A DNA stretch of 64,000 nt from Pseudoflavitalea rhizosphaerae (GTDB lineage Bacteria; Bacteroidota; Bacteroidia; Chitinophagales; Chitinophagaceae). Both the position numbers and the translations under genes were made by a program. Below the pieces are notes generated by a model, which worked only from the letters and a program-made list of their open reading frames with translations, had not been told where the DNA came from and made no database searches. Numbering within the stretch: position 1 is the first letter of the stretch; every line of letters starts with the position of its first letter. The DNA lies in contig NZ_RCSU01000012.1 in assembly GCF_003991355.1 (NCBI RefSeq), forward strand, positions 124,001 to 188,000. The letters run 5' to 3'. Shown here in pieces: positions 7,585-17,160 of this stretch.

Positions 7585-8511
7585 TTATTGGTGGGATTGA
7601 GTGGATAATTGTTTGAAAATATCATCGAGATGCGTCTTGTCGGGATTGAGTTCACGTAAACGCCATCCATTGTTCACACAGGCATCTGCCAGTCTTTCAG
7701 CAAACTCCGGGTCATCATCAAAGTATACTCTTACCTGCTTATCGCTCAGCACTTCTACCCTGGTAGCGCCTTTTATCTTCAGGATATCCGAAACTGCCGG
7801 CATATTCTCCAGGCGGAGCAGGATGCTTTGCGGTTGTGCATAGTTGTTGAAGGCATCCATCGAGTCTGAGAATATGATACGGCCTCCTTCGATCATCACG
7901 ATCTCACGGCAGAGCAGGTGGATCTCGGAAAGGATATGTGACGACAGCAATACGGTATGTTCTGTAGCGATCTCCCTGATCAGTTTACGTGCTTCGATCA
8001 GCTGATTGGGATCAAGGCCGGTGGTAGGCTCGTCCATCACCACCAGTTTGGGTTTGTGGATAATGGCCTGTGCAATACCAACCCGCTGGCGGTAACCCCC
8101 GGACAGGTTTCGGATCAGCCGGGTGCTGAAATGCGCAATGCCACAGCGCTCTTTTGCTTCTCCCACTGCTGCCTTTATCTTGCTGTCAGGGATCTGGCGA
8201 AGCTCTGCCGTAAAGCCGAGGTATTCATCCACAGTAAGGTCCATATGCACCGGCGGTTGCTGTGGCAGAAAGCCGATGTATTGTTTTGCTTCGAGTGGCT
8301 TTTTCCGGAGATCGATACCATTTATTAATACATTGCCCTCGGTTTGGTTCAACACCCCACAAAGGATATTCATCATGGTAGACTTACCGGCGCCATTGGA
8401 ACCAAGCAGACCCACTACTCCCGTCTGATCGATCTCGAGATTGATGTCACGGATCGCCCAGGAGCTGCTGTATTTGTGCGACAGCCCTTCAATTTTAAGA
8501 ATGGTATTCAT
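7585..8511 (-). CDS. gldA: ABC transporter ATP-binding protein, GldA type
   Basis: 308 residues. Walker A GSNGAGKST is at 37-45, the Q-loop FLPQQPP near 81-87, the signature LSGGYRQR at 136-143, and Walker B LVVMDEP follows with the switch His in LLSSHIL. The C-terminal about 80 residues form the extra domain seen in GldA and related drug or lipid exporters. It is the first gene of the minus-strand unit gldA, gldFG, and two mutS-like genes, which are spaced by 11, 11 and 18 bases. The ATPase should drive the fused permease. The symbol reflects the neighbour and the family match, not proof of a role in gliding. Confidence 0.85.
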   Translation of the reverse strand: MNTILKIEGLSHKYSSSWAIRDINLEIDQTGVVGLLGSNGAGKSTMMNILCGVLNQTEGNVLINGIDLRKKPLEAKQYIGFLPQQPPVHMDLTVDEYLGFTAELRQIPDSKIKAAVGEAKERCGIAHFSTRLIRNLSGGYRQRVGIAQAIIHKPKLVVMDEPTTGLDPNQLIEARKLIREIATEHTVLLSSHILSEIHLLCREIVMIEGGRIIFSDSMDAFNNYAQPQSILLRLENMPAVSDILKIKGATRVEVLSDKQVRVYFDDDPEFAERLADACVNNGWRLRELNPDKTHLDDIFKQLSTQSHQ

Positions 8512-8566
8512 AATATGTTTTATGGAAAGAAAACGATAGACGTTATTTTACGTATGCGTATCATCG

Positions 8567-9343
8567 TTAGAAATTATAGGTCCTCACCACAGCAGGGCCA
8601 TTTGCGCCTGTTCCGGTCCTGTCGCCTGAAAGCACCATGGTATTGGACCTCCACATCCAGAAGTTGACTTCTCCGGGTTGATATACATCCATGTATGGTG
8701 TTGTGTAGGAAAAAATCAGGGAGCCTGTGCCAGCATCCCGGAATTCAAAAGTATAACCAGTGACGCCGGGCTTTACAGGGAGTTTGATAAAGTCCGAAAC
8801 TCCTTTGTAAGCAAGTGAAGAGATGAGAGATCCGGGTGCCTTGTCTTTGATATTTACACTTACTGCACCGCTGTTGGCCAGCACATTCACAAAACGGAAA
8901 CCGCCGCTGCTGTCTGTAAGAGGGATATACGGCACTTCATCCCTGATGAAAAGATTATCCGGTTGTTCCACCGTACCGATCAGGAATAGTGAATTGATGG
9001 AAGCCACGGGCAGGTCTACATTGCAGATCAGTACGGGCTTGCTTTTATCAGAGGTATCCGGCATGCTGAAGAAACCAATGTTCTGTGCGCCGCTAGTGGA
9101 GCTGAACCTGTTCTGATAATAAGTGAATGTGTTGTAGTAAAGAAAGGGTGCAGTAGCATAGTAAGTGAGCGGTGCTGTGCCTCCAAAATTGGCCACCATG
9201 GTTTGTACACCGCGTACCATATTCACAACAGTGAGAGAGGCGGTACCTGGCAGTTTCTCTTCTTTCTTACAGGAGAAGAAGGTGATGCTCAGCAATAACA
9301 GCATGGCAACACGTGAATTAATATTTGTGAACATAGCATTCAT
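8567..9343 (-). CDS. Outer-membrane lipoprotein, DUF4397-like, linked to SusCD
   Basis: 258 residues. The signal peptide ends in the lipobox SITFFSC with KKEE after the Cys, the usual surface-lipoprotein start in this phylum. The body is beta-rich, with a central segment (RFVNVLANSGAVSVNIKD) that resembles DUF4397 domains, which carry RFVNxxP-type strands. It lies 20 bases after the susD stop and reads in the same direction, so it is probably an accessory surface lipoprotein of the same uptake system. Three nearby Met codons (1, 4, 14) could start it. The first is used here because it gives a complete signal peptide; the others would also work. Binding partner unknown. Confidence 0.7.
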   Translation of the reverse strand: MNAMFTNINSRVAMLLLLSITFFSCKKEEKLPGTASLTVVNMVRGVQTMVANFGGTAPLTYYATAPFLYYNTFTYYQNRFSSTSGAQNIGFFSMPDTSDKSKPVLICNVDLPVASINSLFLIGTVEQPDNLFIRDEVPYIPLTDSSGGFRFVNVLANSGAVSVNIKDKAPGSLISSLAYKGVSDFIKLPVKPGVTGYTFEFRDAGTGSLIFSYTTPYMDVYQPGEVNFWMWRSNTMVLSGDRTGTGANGPAVVRTYNF

Positions 9344-9363
9344 TTGTAAGTTGAAAATTTCGT

Positions 9364-10857
9364 TTACCTGTAACCGATATTCTGTACCAGTTTACTGTTG
9401 TTCTGGATCTCATTGGGCGGAATGGGATACACCAGCTGGTAATCGCCTTCCCAGGGTTGTTTGTTTCCGATCTGCGACAAAATCTCTGAGGCTTTTCCAG
9501 TGCGTTTGAGATCGAACCAGCGATGGCCCCATTCTGCAAACAATTCTGTTTGTCGTTCTTTGGCGATGGCAGCCTTGAGTGCGTCGCTGGCCAGGTTACC
9601 GGGCAGATCATCGATGCCGGCCCTGTGACGGATAATATTGAGGTCATCGATGGCAGCGGATGCACCACCGGAAGCTCCCAGCGCATTGGCTTCTGCCCTT
9701 ATAAGGTATTGCTCGGCCAGGCGGAGGGCCATATAATATTCTCCGGGCATTCCCAGCACGGCATTACTCTGACCTATCTTGTATTTCGAAGGATACCAGC
9801 TCAATACAGAAGGAATGTTAGGGTTGGTAGAATTGTCTGTACTATCGAGCCATACATCATATCTCTTATCCCCGCCTTCGAATGCATTTCTCAATTCAGC
9901 TGTAATCCGTGCGCCTGCCGGGCCATTATATGGAATGATCGGGATCATGCAATACGCTTCCGGCGTTGCATTTCTGAGCGTGGAATTTTCCTGTGTTTGT
10001 TTCAACTGCCAGATCGCTTCCCTGCTTTGATAACGGAATACGTCATTGAGATCAGGTTCGATCTGGAAAATGCTGTGCTGATCGATCACGTCCGTAGCGG
10101 CTTTCATGGCATTCTCATATTCACCGGTATAGAGGTAGACCCTGGCGAGCATAGCGGTGGCGGCCCATTTGTTGGGCCTGATCCTCTCTCCATTTCCAAC
10201 TGTAAAGTCCGCGGGAAGTACAGCCTGCGCGTCCTTCAGGTCAGTAATGATCTGGTCATACACCAGGCGTTGTGGTGTACGCGCCATCTGCCAGGTTTTA
10301 TTGAAATCAACAGAGAGCACCAATGGCACATCTCCAAAGAAGTTGGTGAGATAGAAATAACTGAAGGCCCTGATGAATTTTGCTTCACCTGTCAGCTGCT
10401 TACGGGTACTGTCGCGCAGGTCCCTGGAAGTGGAAGCTGCTACTCCTTCAATTACGGCATTGGCAGCATAGATAATTTTATATGCGCTGCTCCAGAGTTC
10501 AGCTGTACCAGTGCTGGTTATGATCATTAACTTGTTCTGTTCTATTTCCCTCGCTGAATTAATTCCAGACACCTGTGTCATTTCATCTGCACTCATTCCC
10601 CCCAGCAGTGTTGAAAGGCCGCCGGCAAATGCTTTGTAAGGCGTGTTAATGAACATTGACATGCCCTCTCCATTGATCATCCTTGAATAGATACCGGTGA
10701 GAGCTCCTTCCGCATGTTTATCCGAACTGAAGATCTGAACGGTGGAGATGGTATCCAGGGGCGGATCTATTTCCAGCATCTTTTTACAGGAAGTACTGAT
10801 CGTTGCCAGGATGCAGGCCGGGAGCAGTGTTTTGGTGATTATAGGTAAGTAGCGCAT
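9364..10857 (-). CDS. SusD/RagB family nutrient-binding outer-membrane lipoprotein
   Basis: 497 residues from ATG 10857, chosen because it gives a clean signal peptide with lipobox ISTSC (Cys 24) followed by KKMLEIDPP. The longer frame from 10917 would overlap susC and bury the signal. It has the SusD-like N-terminal and RagB-type C-terminal regions, with TPR-like helices (KLTGEAKFIRAFSYFYLTNF region, GEVPL-type FGDVPLVLS) and the family ending of ETELFAEWGHRWFDLKRTGK then YPIPPNEIQNNSKLVQN. Such proteins form the lid on a SusC channel and capture oligosaccharide or peptide ligands at the cell surface. The start lies 10 bases after the susC stop. Nothing in the locus (no glycosidase) names the ligand. 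Confidence 0.95.
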   Translation of the reverse strand: MRYLPIITKTLLPACILATISTSCKKMLEIDPPLDTISTVQIFSSDKHAEGALTGIYSRMINGEGMSMFINTPYKAFAGGLSTLLGGMSADEMTQVSGINSAREIEQNKLMIITSTGTAELWSSAYKIIYAANAVIEGVAASTSRDLRDSTRKQLTGEAKFIRAFSYFYLTNFFGDVPLVLSVDFNKTWQMARTPQRLVYDQIITDLKDAQAVLPADFTVGNGERIRPNKWAATAMLARVYLYTGEYENAMKAATDVIDQHSIFQIEPDLNDVFRYQSREAIWQLKQTQENSTLRNATPEAYCMIPIIPYNGPAGARITAELRNAFEGGDKRYDVWLDSTDNSTNPNIPSVLSWYPSKYKIGQSNAVLGMPGEYYMALRLAEQYLIRAEANALGASGGASAAIDDLNIIRHRAGIDDLPGNLASDALKAAIAKERQTELFAEWGHRWFDLKRTGKASEILSQIGNKQPWEGDYQLVYPIPPNEIQNNSKLVQNIGYR

Positions 10858-10867
10858 AACGCTGAAT

Positions 10868-13800
10868 TTAGAAGTTGATGGAAATATTGGTGGTAATAAC
10901 TCTTGGGTTGGGAACATTGGACAGATTTTGAATCTCCGGGTCCAGCCCTTTGTAGCGCGTTATAAAGAACAGGTTCTGTGCATCGATGGAAATCATACAT
11001 CCTTTCATTCCTGTTTTCTTTAACAGTTTATCCGTAAATGAATAACTGATGGAGGCATTGGTCAGGCGCACAAAAGAAGCATCGGTAAAAGAGCCATCGG
11101 ATGTATTGATATTGGATCCACCTCCGGTGGTGTATCGTTGGTACTGACTGTTGTCGCCAGGTTTCTGCCAATGGTTTTTGATCAGTTCCTCTGGCAGGAA
11201 CATATTCACCATTCTGCCCACCGATTCTCCGGCAAGTGCATTCAATCCATACTGCTTCCTGAATTGAAAGATCATGCGGAAGTTGATATTCTTATAATAT
11301 AAAGAAGGAACAAAACCTCCATAGAATGCAGGGTTACGGTCCCTTTCAATATAACGGTCATCATCACCTGTTCCGGCAACTCTATTCAGGTTGATCTTGG
11401 CAACACCATCTTTATTGTAATCGTAGAATGCATATTCCCCTGTAAGCGGATCAACCCCAATCAAATGCAGCAGGTATTCTGTTGAGAGGGATTTACCCAC
11501 TTTGAAACGGGTGGCATAAGGAGAGTTCTCGATATTCGGATAAGAAACCAGCTTATTGCGATTGGCGGATATATTGAACCCGAGATTTACGTTCCAGTCT
11601 TTCTTTTCAATCAGTTTATAAGTAAAAGACGCTTCCAGTCCCGTATTACGCACTTTTGCATCCCAGTTACCGATCACACTGGGGAAGCCGGTCAAGATAG
11701 CAGTGGGGATATCTGTCAGCTGGTTGCTGGTCTCTTTCATATAGTATTCAACGCTCAGAGTCAGCCTGTCTTTCCAGAAACCCATAGTAGTAGCCAGGTT
11801 GATCTGTTTGTTGGATTGCCAGTGGTATTGGTCGTTCACTGCCTGTATGGGAAGGTAGCTTTGAATGCCGCCATAGGCCCATACGGGCATCTGGTATTCA
11901 GCGGGGTCTGTTACGCTCCAGCGGGAAAGATAGCGATAGTCCTGCCCCAGGTCTGAACCTGTAATTCCATAGCTTCCGTTGAATTTGAGGAAACTGAACC
12001 ATTCAGGCAAGAAATTTCTCATCCAGGGCTCATCGGATGATATCCAACCCAGGCCAACTGATCCGAACTGACCGAACTGCCTGCCCGGCGCAAATCGGGA
12101 AGAACCATCACGTGCGGCACTAAGGTTAATGATGTATTTGTTATCCCAGTTATAGTTGAGTAAAGTGCGGAGCGAAACGAATTTGTTTTCACCAAAATTC
12201 TCCACTGTAATTTTTATGGGAGCATTATTGATGGTATTAAGCATGTTGTCGTTGGTATATCCCATGCCCCAGTTGGTCAAACCACGCATGGTTGAATACT
12301 GGTAATTGCCCATCAGCTGCGCAGTTAATCTTCCTCTACCTATCATTGTGTTATAGGTGATCTGGGGATCCAATACCATGTTAGTGCCTTTGGTAGTTCC
12401 GAACATGGCTTCGGGCATTGCATACCCAAGCGGGTCTAATGATGTTGAAGGAACAAGGCGCTGGTTGTTGTTGAGTGAATTATTAATACTTGCTCTCGTT
12501 CCCACTGTAAGGCCGGGTAACAATTCATAAGTGATATTGATATTTCCACTGAACTGATTGGTTTTTGAAATTATCGGCTGCAATAAATAACCGAAAGCGA
12601 ACTTTTGCATCACCCCATATCCGATCCTCCAGCCATCAAAGTTCAGCTTGCCATCTTCCTTATAAATGGGAGGGGCATTGGGCGGTAAATTATAGATATT
12701 GGAAGTGTACGTTACAGCATCCACTTTGGTAGTGCCGTAATTGAGGATGGCTTCCACCGTCAGTTTTTCATCCGGGCTGCGATGTCTGAAATTGAAAGCA
12801 AAAGCGCCACGCTGTGTGGACCCGGAAGTGGCCATCAGATCCACCACTTTGTCATAAGAAGCATTCAGGCGAAAGGTATTACGTGCATCGCCGCCGGATA
12901 AGGTAACGGAAGCCAGACTGGACCTTCCTGTTCCCAGTACTTCCTTTTGCCAGTCCGTTTGCCGGGTACTATCCCACAACAACAGATCAGGTGCTGCATC
13001 CAGGGAAGGATTATAGATTCCGTCATTCTTGAAAGCCTCTCTCCGGATGGCCAGGTATTCTGGTGTGCTCAGCATCTTTACATGACGGGCAGGCATTACC
13101 AGTCCATCCGTGTAGGATAGATCCAGTTTAGTTTTACCTGGTCTGCCCTTTTTGGTATTGACCAGTATTATGCCATTGGCAGCCCTGGAGCCATAGATAG
13201 CCGTAGCATCGGCATCTTTCAATATTTCAATACTTTCAATATCACGTGGATTAATGGCAAAAAGCGGGCTCTGTCCTTTGAGATAAGCAGCACCTGCCTG
13301 TTCAACACCATAAGAAACACCGTCCTGTACAGCCCCTTGTAAATTCACCTGGTTGATAGGAATGCCGTCTATCACATACAATGGATCAGTCAGCTGCAAC
13401 GGGTCGATGGAATTCCTTCCCCTGATTTCGATCTTAACGGGAGAACTTGAGTTCCCGGAGGTTGGCGTCATCACAAGACCGGGCACCCTGCCCTGCAATG
13501 CCAGCAGTGGATTCATCACTGGTTGCCTTTCTATCTCTTCTGCTGTTACACGGGCAATGCTTCCCGTATTAAGTCTTTTGCTGGTTACGCCGTATGCTTT
13601 CACTACAGCCTGATCAAGTTCATTGGTAGCGAGTTTCATTCTTACAGATATACTTGGTTCCAGGTCTTTCGCCAGCAGTGTCATGGATTCATAACCAATA
13701 AAAGTAAAGGTGATCTTATCCGTGTCTTCCACTTTCCTGAGCGTGAAAGCGCCACGTTCATTGGTTTGTGTACCCCTGGAAGCGCCTGCCACCAGGATAC

Positions 13801-14308
13801 TCACAAAGGCAAGTGGCTGATTGGTCTTGCTATCATAAACATTTCCGGTAATGTCCCGTGGCGCCACCACAAATATGGCGCTACCGCCTGCATTCCCGGT
13901 TCCCGATGTAGCTTGTTTCTTAGCCACCACAATAGTTGTTCCTACAATGCTGTACACAAGTGGTGTATTGCTCAGGATAGTACGCATGAATTCTTCCAGA
14001 GGCAGATCTTTTACATTCACTGTGACGGTGATGGAACTGTCCAGTATTTTGGGATTGAACACCACTACGTAGCTGGTTTGTTTTTTGATCTCTTTGAAGA
14101 GCTTCTGAAGAGGCACTTTCTTTCCGTTATATGTTATCGTCTGCGCACTAACGGTGAGGGGCATTTGTAATGCGGCCAGCAGCAGGATAGTCAGTAGTAC
14201 ACTGAAAGTCCGTCGCTTTTCTACGGGGGGATATTTTTTTCTGGTAGCAGCAGGCCAGGAGTTCAAATTAAGCATAGTCTTGGTTTTGAGAATAATGAAC
14301 GGTTTCAT
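10868..14308 (-). CDS. SusC/RagA family TonB-linked outer-membrane transporter with STN domain
   Basis: 1146 residues. The signal peptide reaches about residue 55. An STN (secretin/TonB short N-terminal) domain covers about 57-128 and is the part that signals to FecR anti-sigma factors. Next come a carboxypeptidase-regulatory-like domain (about 152-230), a plug domain with the SusC motif LQGRVPGL and DPLYVIDGIPI, then a 22-strand-type barrel ending in the aromatic TTNISINF. The presence of STN matches the FecR and ECF sigma genes just upstream, so this transporter probably controls its own expression through them. The start could be ATG 14308 or ATG 14275 (MLNLNSW); both keep the signal peptide. 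Confidence 0.95.
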   Translation of the reverse strand: MKPFIILKTKTMLNLNSWPAATRKKYPPVEKRRTFSVLLTILLLAALQMPLTVSAQTITYNGKKVPLQKLFKEIKKQTSYVVVFNPKILDSSITVTVNVKDLPLEEFMRTILSNTPLVYSIVGTTIVVAKKQATSGTGNAGGSAIFVVAPRDITGNVYDSKTNQPLAFVSILVAGASRGTQTNERGAFTLRKVEDTDKITFTFIGYESMTLLAKDLEPSISVRMKLATNELDQAVVKAYGVTSKRLNTGSIARVTAEEIERQPVMNPLLALQGRVPGLVMTPTSGNSSSPVKIEIRGRNSIDPLQLTDPLYVIDGIPINQVNLQGAVQDGVSYGVEQAGAAYLKGQSPLFAINPRDIESIEILKDADATAIYGSRAANGIILVNTKKGRPGKTKLDLSYTDGLVMPARHVKMLSTPEYLAIRREAFKNDGIYNPSLDAAPDLLLWDSTRQTDWQKEVLGTGRSSLASVTLSGGDARNTFRLNASYDKVVDLMATSGSTQRGAFAFNFRHRSPDEKLTVEAILNYGTTKVDAVTYTSNIYNLPPNAPPIYKEDGKLNFDGWRIGYGVMQKFAFGYLLQPIISKTNQFSGNINITYELLPGLTVGTRASINNSLNNNQRLVPSTSLDPLGYAMPEAMFGTTKGTNMVLDPQITYNTMIGRGRLTAQLMGNYQYSTMRGLTNWGMGYTNDNMLNTINNAPIKITVENFGENKFVSLRTLLNYNWDNKYIINLSAARDGSSRFAPGRQFGQFGSVGLGWISSDEPWMRNFLPEWFSFLKFNGSYGITGSDLGQDYRYLSRWSVTDPAEYQMPVWAYGGIQSYLPIQAVNDQYHWQSNKQINLATTMGFWKDRLTLSVEYYMKETSNQLTDIPTAILTGFPSVIGNWDAKVRNTGLEASFTYKLIEKKDWNVNLGFNISANRNKLVSYPNIENSPYATRFKVGKSLSTEYLLHLIGVDPLTGEYAFYDYNKDGVAKINLNRVAGTGDDDRYIERDRNPAFYGGFVPSLYYKNINFRMIFQFRKQYGLNALAGESVGRMVNMFLPEELIKNHWQKPGDNSQYQRYTTGGGSNINTSDGSFTDASFVRLTNASISYSFTDKLLKKTGMKGCMISIDAQNLFFITRYKGLDPEIQNLSNVPNPRVITTNISINF

Positions 14309-14389
14309 TCAAGGCAATACGATCTGGCTTGCTTTTCAGCATTACGTGTAGTATTGCAATAAAGAATTCAGGAAAAGTTTAAACGAAGT

Positions 14390-15583
14390 CTAAGGCTTGA
14401 TGGTCAGGCGTCTTTCTTTCAGTGTGAAATGCACGCCCATTTTTTCCAGTACAATCATTGCCTGCAATAAGGTAAGATTGCGGTTCACTTCTCCGGTGAA
14501 CAAAATATCAGGATCATTTTGTTCTATCACCACCTCCACATCATACCATCTTGCAAATTGACGCAACACATCATTGATGGGCGAATTCTCAAATCGGAAC
14601 AATCCATTCTTCCAGGCAAGAACGAGGTCTGTATCGGCATCTTTCAACACATTCATGCCCTTTGTGTTGATCCTTGCCTGCTGACCCGGGGAAAGAATGG
14701 CAGTTTGTTGCCTGTTGATCATTTTGATAGCGCCCTCGGTTAATGTAGTTGCAATATATGGCTCATCAGTATAGGCATTGATGTTGAAATGCGTACCCAA
14801 TACTTCCACAGTTGCTTTCCCATCGATATCCACTTTGAAAGGCTGGTCTTTCTTTTGCGCAACTTCAAAATATGCTTCACCACTTATTTTCACTTTACGT
14901 TCTCCTGTTGCAAAACTGTTTGGGAAAGTGATTGACGATGCTGCATTGAGCCACACTTCAGTGCCATCGGGTAGTCTCAGGTTATATTGCCCACCACGCG
15001 GAGTAGATAGTGTATGCCATTCAACCTTGTTGCTCACACCATCGTATTCCAGTTTTCCATTTTGATTGTTCACGCTCAGATCTCCGATGTGCAGAATTTG
15101 TCTGTCATTGCTATCAAGCAGGATTGTTTTCCCGTCTGCCAGTTGCAGTACCGCCTTGTCTGATCCTGATGGATTGCTGGTGGTTGCAACCACCGGAAGC
15201 TTGCTTTCTTTTTTATGATCCCTGCTGATCAGTAACCAAGCAAGCACAGAACCAGAAAGAACCAATACGGCAACAGCTGCATATCTGAACCAGGCTCTGT
15301 TCAACAAATGGACACGATGAACGGGAGCAGGATATTTTTCACTCAGTTGTTGTTGAATGGATTTCAGCAAGCGCTGCAGTACTCGCTTCGCTGCTTCCGC
15401 CGACATCGGGACAGCATTGGAAGATTGCAAATACAGCTGCTGGAGCACCTTCTCAAATTCAGGATCCTTTTCTGCAGCGCCACTTTTCAGATATGCAGCT
15501 AATGCATAGCTTTCCTCTTCAGTGATCGTACCATCCAGAAACTTCCACAGCAACGCTATTTCCTGATTTTTTTGAGAACCCAT
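14390..15583 (-). CDS. FecR family anti-sigma factor
   Basis: 397 residues. The cytoplasmic N-terminal about 100 residues bind the sigma factor and one membrane helix covers about 101-120. A periplasmic FecR domain follows (LSTPRGGQYNLRLPDGTEVW, then SITFPNSF and GEAYFEV). A C-terminal DUF4974-type secretin-like domain (about 320-397) ends in TLKERRLTIKP. In this family the periplasmic part senses the STN domain of a SusC-type transporter and releases the sigma factor when substrate binds. It lies 48 bases after the sigma gene and 81 bases before susC. Confidence 0.95.
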   Translation of the reverse strand: MGSQKNQEIALLWKFLDGTITEEESYALAAYLKSGAAEKDPEFEKVLQQLYLQSSNAVPMSAEAAKRVLQRLLKSIQQQLSEKYPAPVHRVHLLNRAWFRYAAVAVLVLSGSVLAWLLISRDHKKESKLPVVATTSNPSGSDKAVLQLADGKTILLDSNDRQILHIGDLSVNNQNGKLEYDGVSNKVEWHTLSTPRGGQYNLRLPDGTEVWLNAASSITFPNSFATGERKVKISGEAYFEVAQKKDQPFKVDIDGKATVEVLGTHFNINAYTDEPYIATTLTEGAIKMINRQQTAILSPGQQARINTKGMNVLKDADTDLVLAWKNGLFRFENSPINDVLRQFARWYDVEVVIEQNDPDILFTGEVNRNLTLLQAMIVLEKMGVHFTLKERRLTIKP

Positions 15584-15631
15584 ATTAATAAGACTAATGA
15601 GATTAAAAAAAGGGTGGACGCGAAAAAAAAA

Positions 15632-16258
15632 TTAATTGAAAGCAACCAGGATCATCAGCAAGGAGATGTTCCCATGTTCCAGCAAATACTCTTTGATAGA
15701 CTTCACAGACAGTTGCAAATGTTGTTTCAAAGTATTCTTTGAGATGTTCATGATAAAAGCAGCTTCTTCATATGTTTTGCCCTGCTGCCTGCAGAGGATG
15801 AAAGCTTCTTTCCGCTGGGGAGGCAAACTATTGATAGCTTTTTCCAGTAGCTCTTCATATTCTCTCGCTTCCACTTTGTTCATCAGGTGGCGGGGATGCA
15901 GTTCCAGTTCTGCGTTGCTCAGTATCTCTTCGCGGATGGCATCGTATAAAGACATCCGGTTGAGTTGTGTGATCACGGTGTTCCTGGCCAGGCCGAACAG
16001 GTAAGCACTGAACGACGTCTTAATGTCCACGCGTTCGCGGGCATCCCATATTTTGAGGAAAATATCGTGCAGCAGGTCTTCTGCCAATGTTGGATTTTTT
16101 GTGAACTTGAGAAGGTAATTATAGATGAGTGAATGATACTGTCCGTAGATAGCGGCAAATGCTTGTTGATCTCCCTGTGAAAAGCGCTGGAGTAATGCGG
16201 GGTCGGTATTAAATAATGAAAAATCGATCAATGCAAAAACATTTGAAGGGCAGTTCAA
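15632..16258 (-). CDS. ECF RNA polymerase sigma factor (Bacteroidota RpoE-type)
   Basis: About 208 residues with sigma region 2 (LLKFTKNPTLAEDLLHDIFLKIWDARERVD) and region 4 (LPPQRKEAFILCRQQGKTYEEAAFIMNISKNTLKQHL), without region 3, as for ECF sigmas. The start is uncertain. The frame opens at TTG 16258 and has no ATG before the conserved NTDPALLQRF; another TTG at 16231 would give a more usual N-terminus (IDFSLFNTDP). It heads the sigma, FecR, SusC, SusD, lipoprotein unit and should direct transcription of the transporter genes when freed by FecR. Confidence 0.93.
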   Translation of the reverse strand: MNCPSNVFALIDFSLFNTDPALLQRFSQGDQQAFAAIYGQYHSLIYNYLLKFTKNPTLAEDLLHDIFLKIWDARERVDIKTSFSAYLFGLARNTVITQLNRMSLYDAIREEILSNAELELHPRHLMNKVEAREYEELLEKAINSLPPQRKEAFILCRQQGKTYEEAAFIMNISKNTLKQHLQLSVKSIKEYLLEHGNISLLMILVAFN

Positions 16259-16425
16259 AAACCTAAGTTAGGGGTAATTGCGCAACATCGGTCCGGGAGC
16301 TTATTAAAATCTGACTTTACAGATATGATTTTACCTTGTACAGCCGCTGTGGAAGCCAGCTTTGCTGCTCTTGAGCAATAGTCATACTGTCTTGCTTTGT
16401 ATGCCGGTAAAACGATTGTTTGTTC

Positions 16426-16433
16426 TACATTTG
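16426..16433 (+). promoter_or_regulatory. -7 promoter box for trmB (TACATTTG)
   Basis: A perfect match to the Bacteroidota -7 consensus TAnnTTTG ends only 7 bases before the trmB ATG at 16441. Transcription starts about 5-6 bases after such boxes, so the mRNA would be leaderless or almost so. I see no well-spaced -33 TTTG. Confidence 0.6.
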
Positions 16434-16440
16434 CAGGATA

Positions 16441-17160
16441 ATGGGACAGAAAAAATTAGTTCGTTTTGCAGAGTTGCTCACTTTTCCGAATGTATTACAG
16501 AACCCCGAAGGAATGCCGGGAAAATGGCATGAATTCTTTCGCAATAATCATCCGATCACATTGGAACTGGCCTGCGGGAAGGGAGAATATGCAGTGGGCC
16601 TGGGAAGGATCTACCCTGAGCGCAATTTTCTCGGTGTGGACCTCAAAGGAAACCGCATCTGGGTGGGCGCTAAAAAAGCGCTGAACGAGCAACTGACGAA
16701 TGTTGGATTTCTCCGCACTCATATCGATCGCATTGCAATGCATTTCCAGCAGGGTGAAGTGAGTGATATCTGGATCACTTTTCCGGATCCGCAGTTACGC
16801 ACATCCAGGGCAAAAAAGCGACTGACCCATCCGAGATTCCTCAGGCTCTACCAACAGATCCTCTCGCCCAATGGCATCATTCATCTTAAAACAGATTCGC
16901 CTGCATTGTACCGCTTCACCAAATGGGTGATCGATCTTCACGGGCTGGAAGTGCTGGACGACAGGGACGATGTGTATGCCGCTGGCGAAACAGCCATTAC
17001 AGATGAATTGAAGATCAAAACGCACTATGAAAGCCTGGACATTGCCGGTAGCAGCCGCATCCATTACCTGAGCTTCAGATTGCCCGATACACCGCTGCCC
17101 GATAAAGACGCAGCGCTAAAAGAAATGCTCCGTGAAGAAGAATCTGACAGAAGGAATTGA
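16441..17160 (+). CDS. trmB: tRNA (guanine(46)-N7)-methyltransferase
   Basis: 239 residues from ATG 16441. The frame opens 21 bases earlier, but MGQKKLVRFAEL is the natural start and the -7 box overlaps the upstream codons. The SAM site is LELACGKGEYAVGLGR and the acidic VDLKGNRIW follows. The TrmB hallmark FPDP appears as ITFPDPQLRTSRAKKRLTHP (the usual W after FPDP is Q here), and HLKTDSPALYRFT follows. The enzyme methylates G46 in the variable loop of tRNAs. It overlaps the next gene by 29 bases, so translation of the three-gene set is likely coupled. Confidence 0.95.
   Translation: MGQKKLVRFAELLTFPNVLQNPEGMPGKWHEFFRNNHPITLELACGKGEYAVGLGRIYPERNFLGVDLKGNRIWVGAKKALNEQLTNVGFLRTHIDRIAMHFQQGEVSDIWITFPDPQLRTSRAKKRLTHPRFLRLYQQILSPNGIIHLKTDSPALYRFTKWVIDLHGLEVLDDRDDVYAAGETAITDELKIKTHYESLDIAGSSRIHYLSFRLPDTPLPDKDAALKEMLREEESDRRN

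Noticed and set aside
16346-16358. 13-base match GCTGTGGAAGCCA shared with 45983-45995
   Set aside because: Both are intergenic, but the flanks do not match and 13 bases can recur by chance or as a tiny GGCT/AGCC hairpin; no further copies seen.
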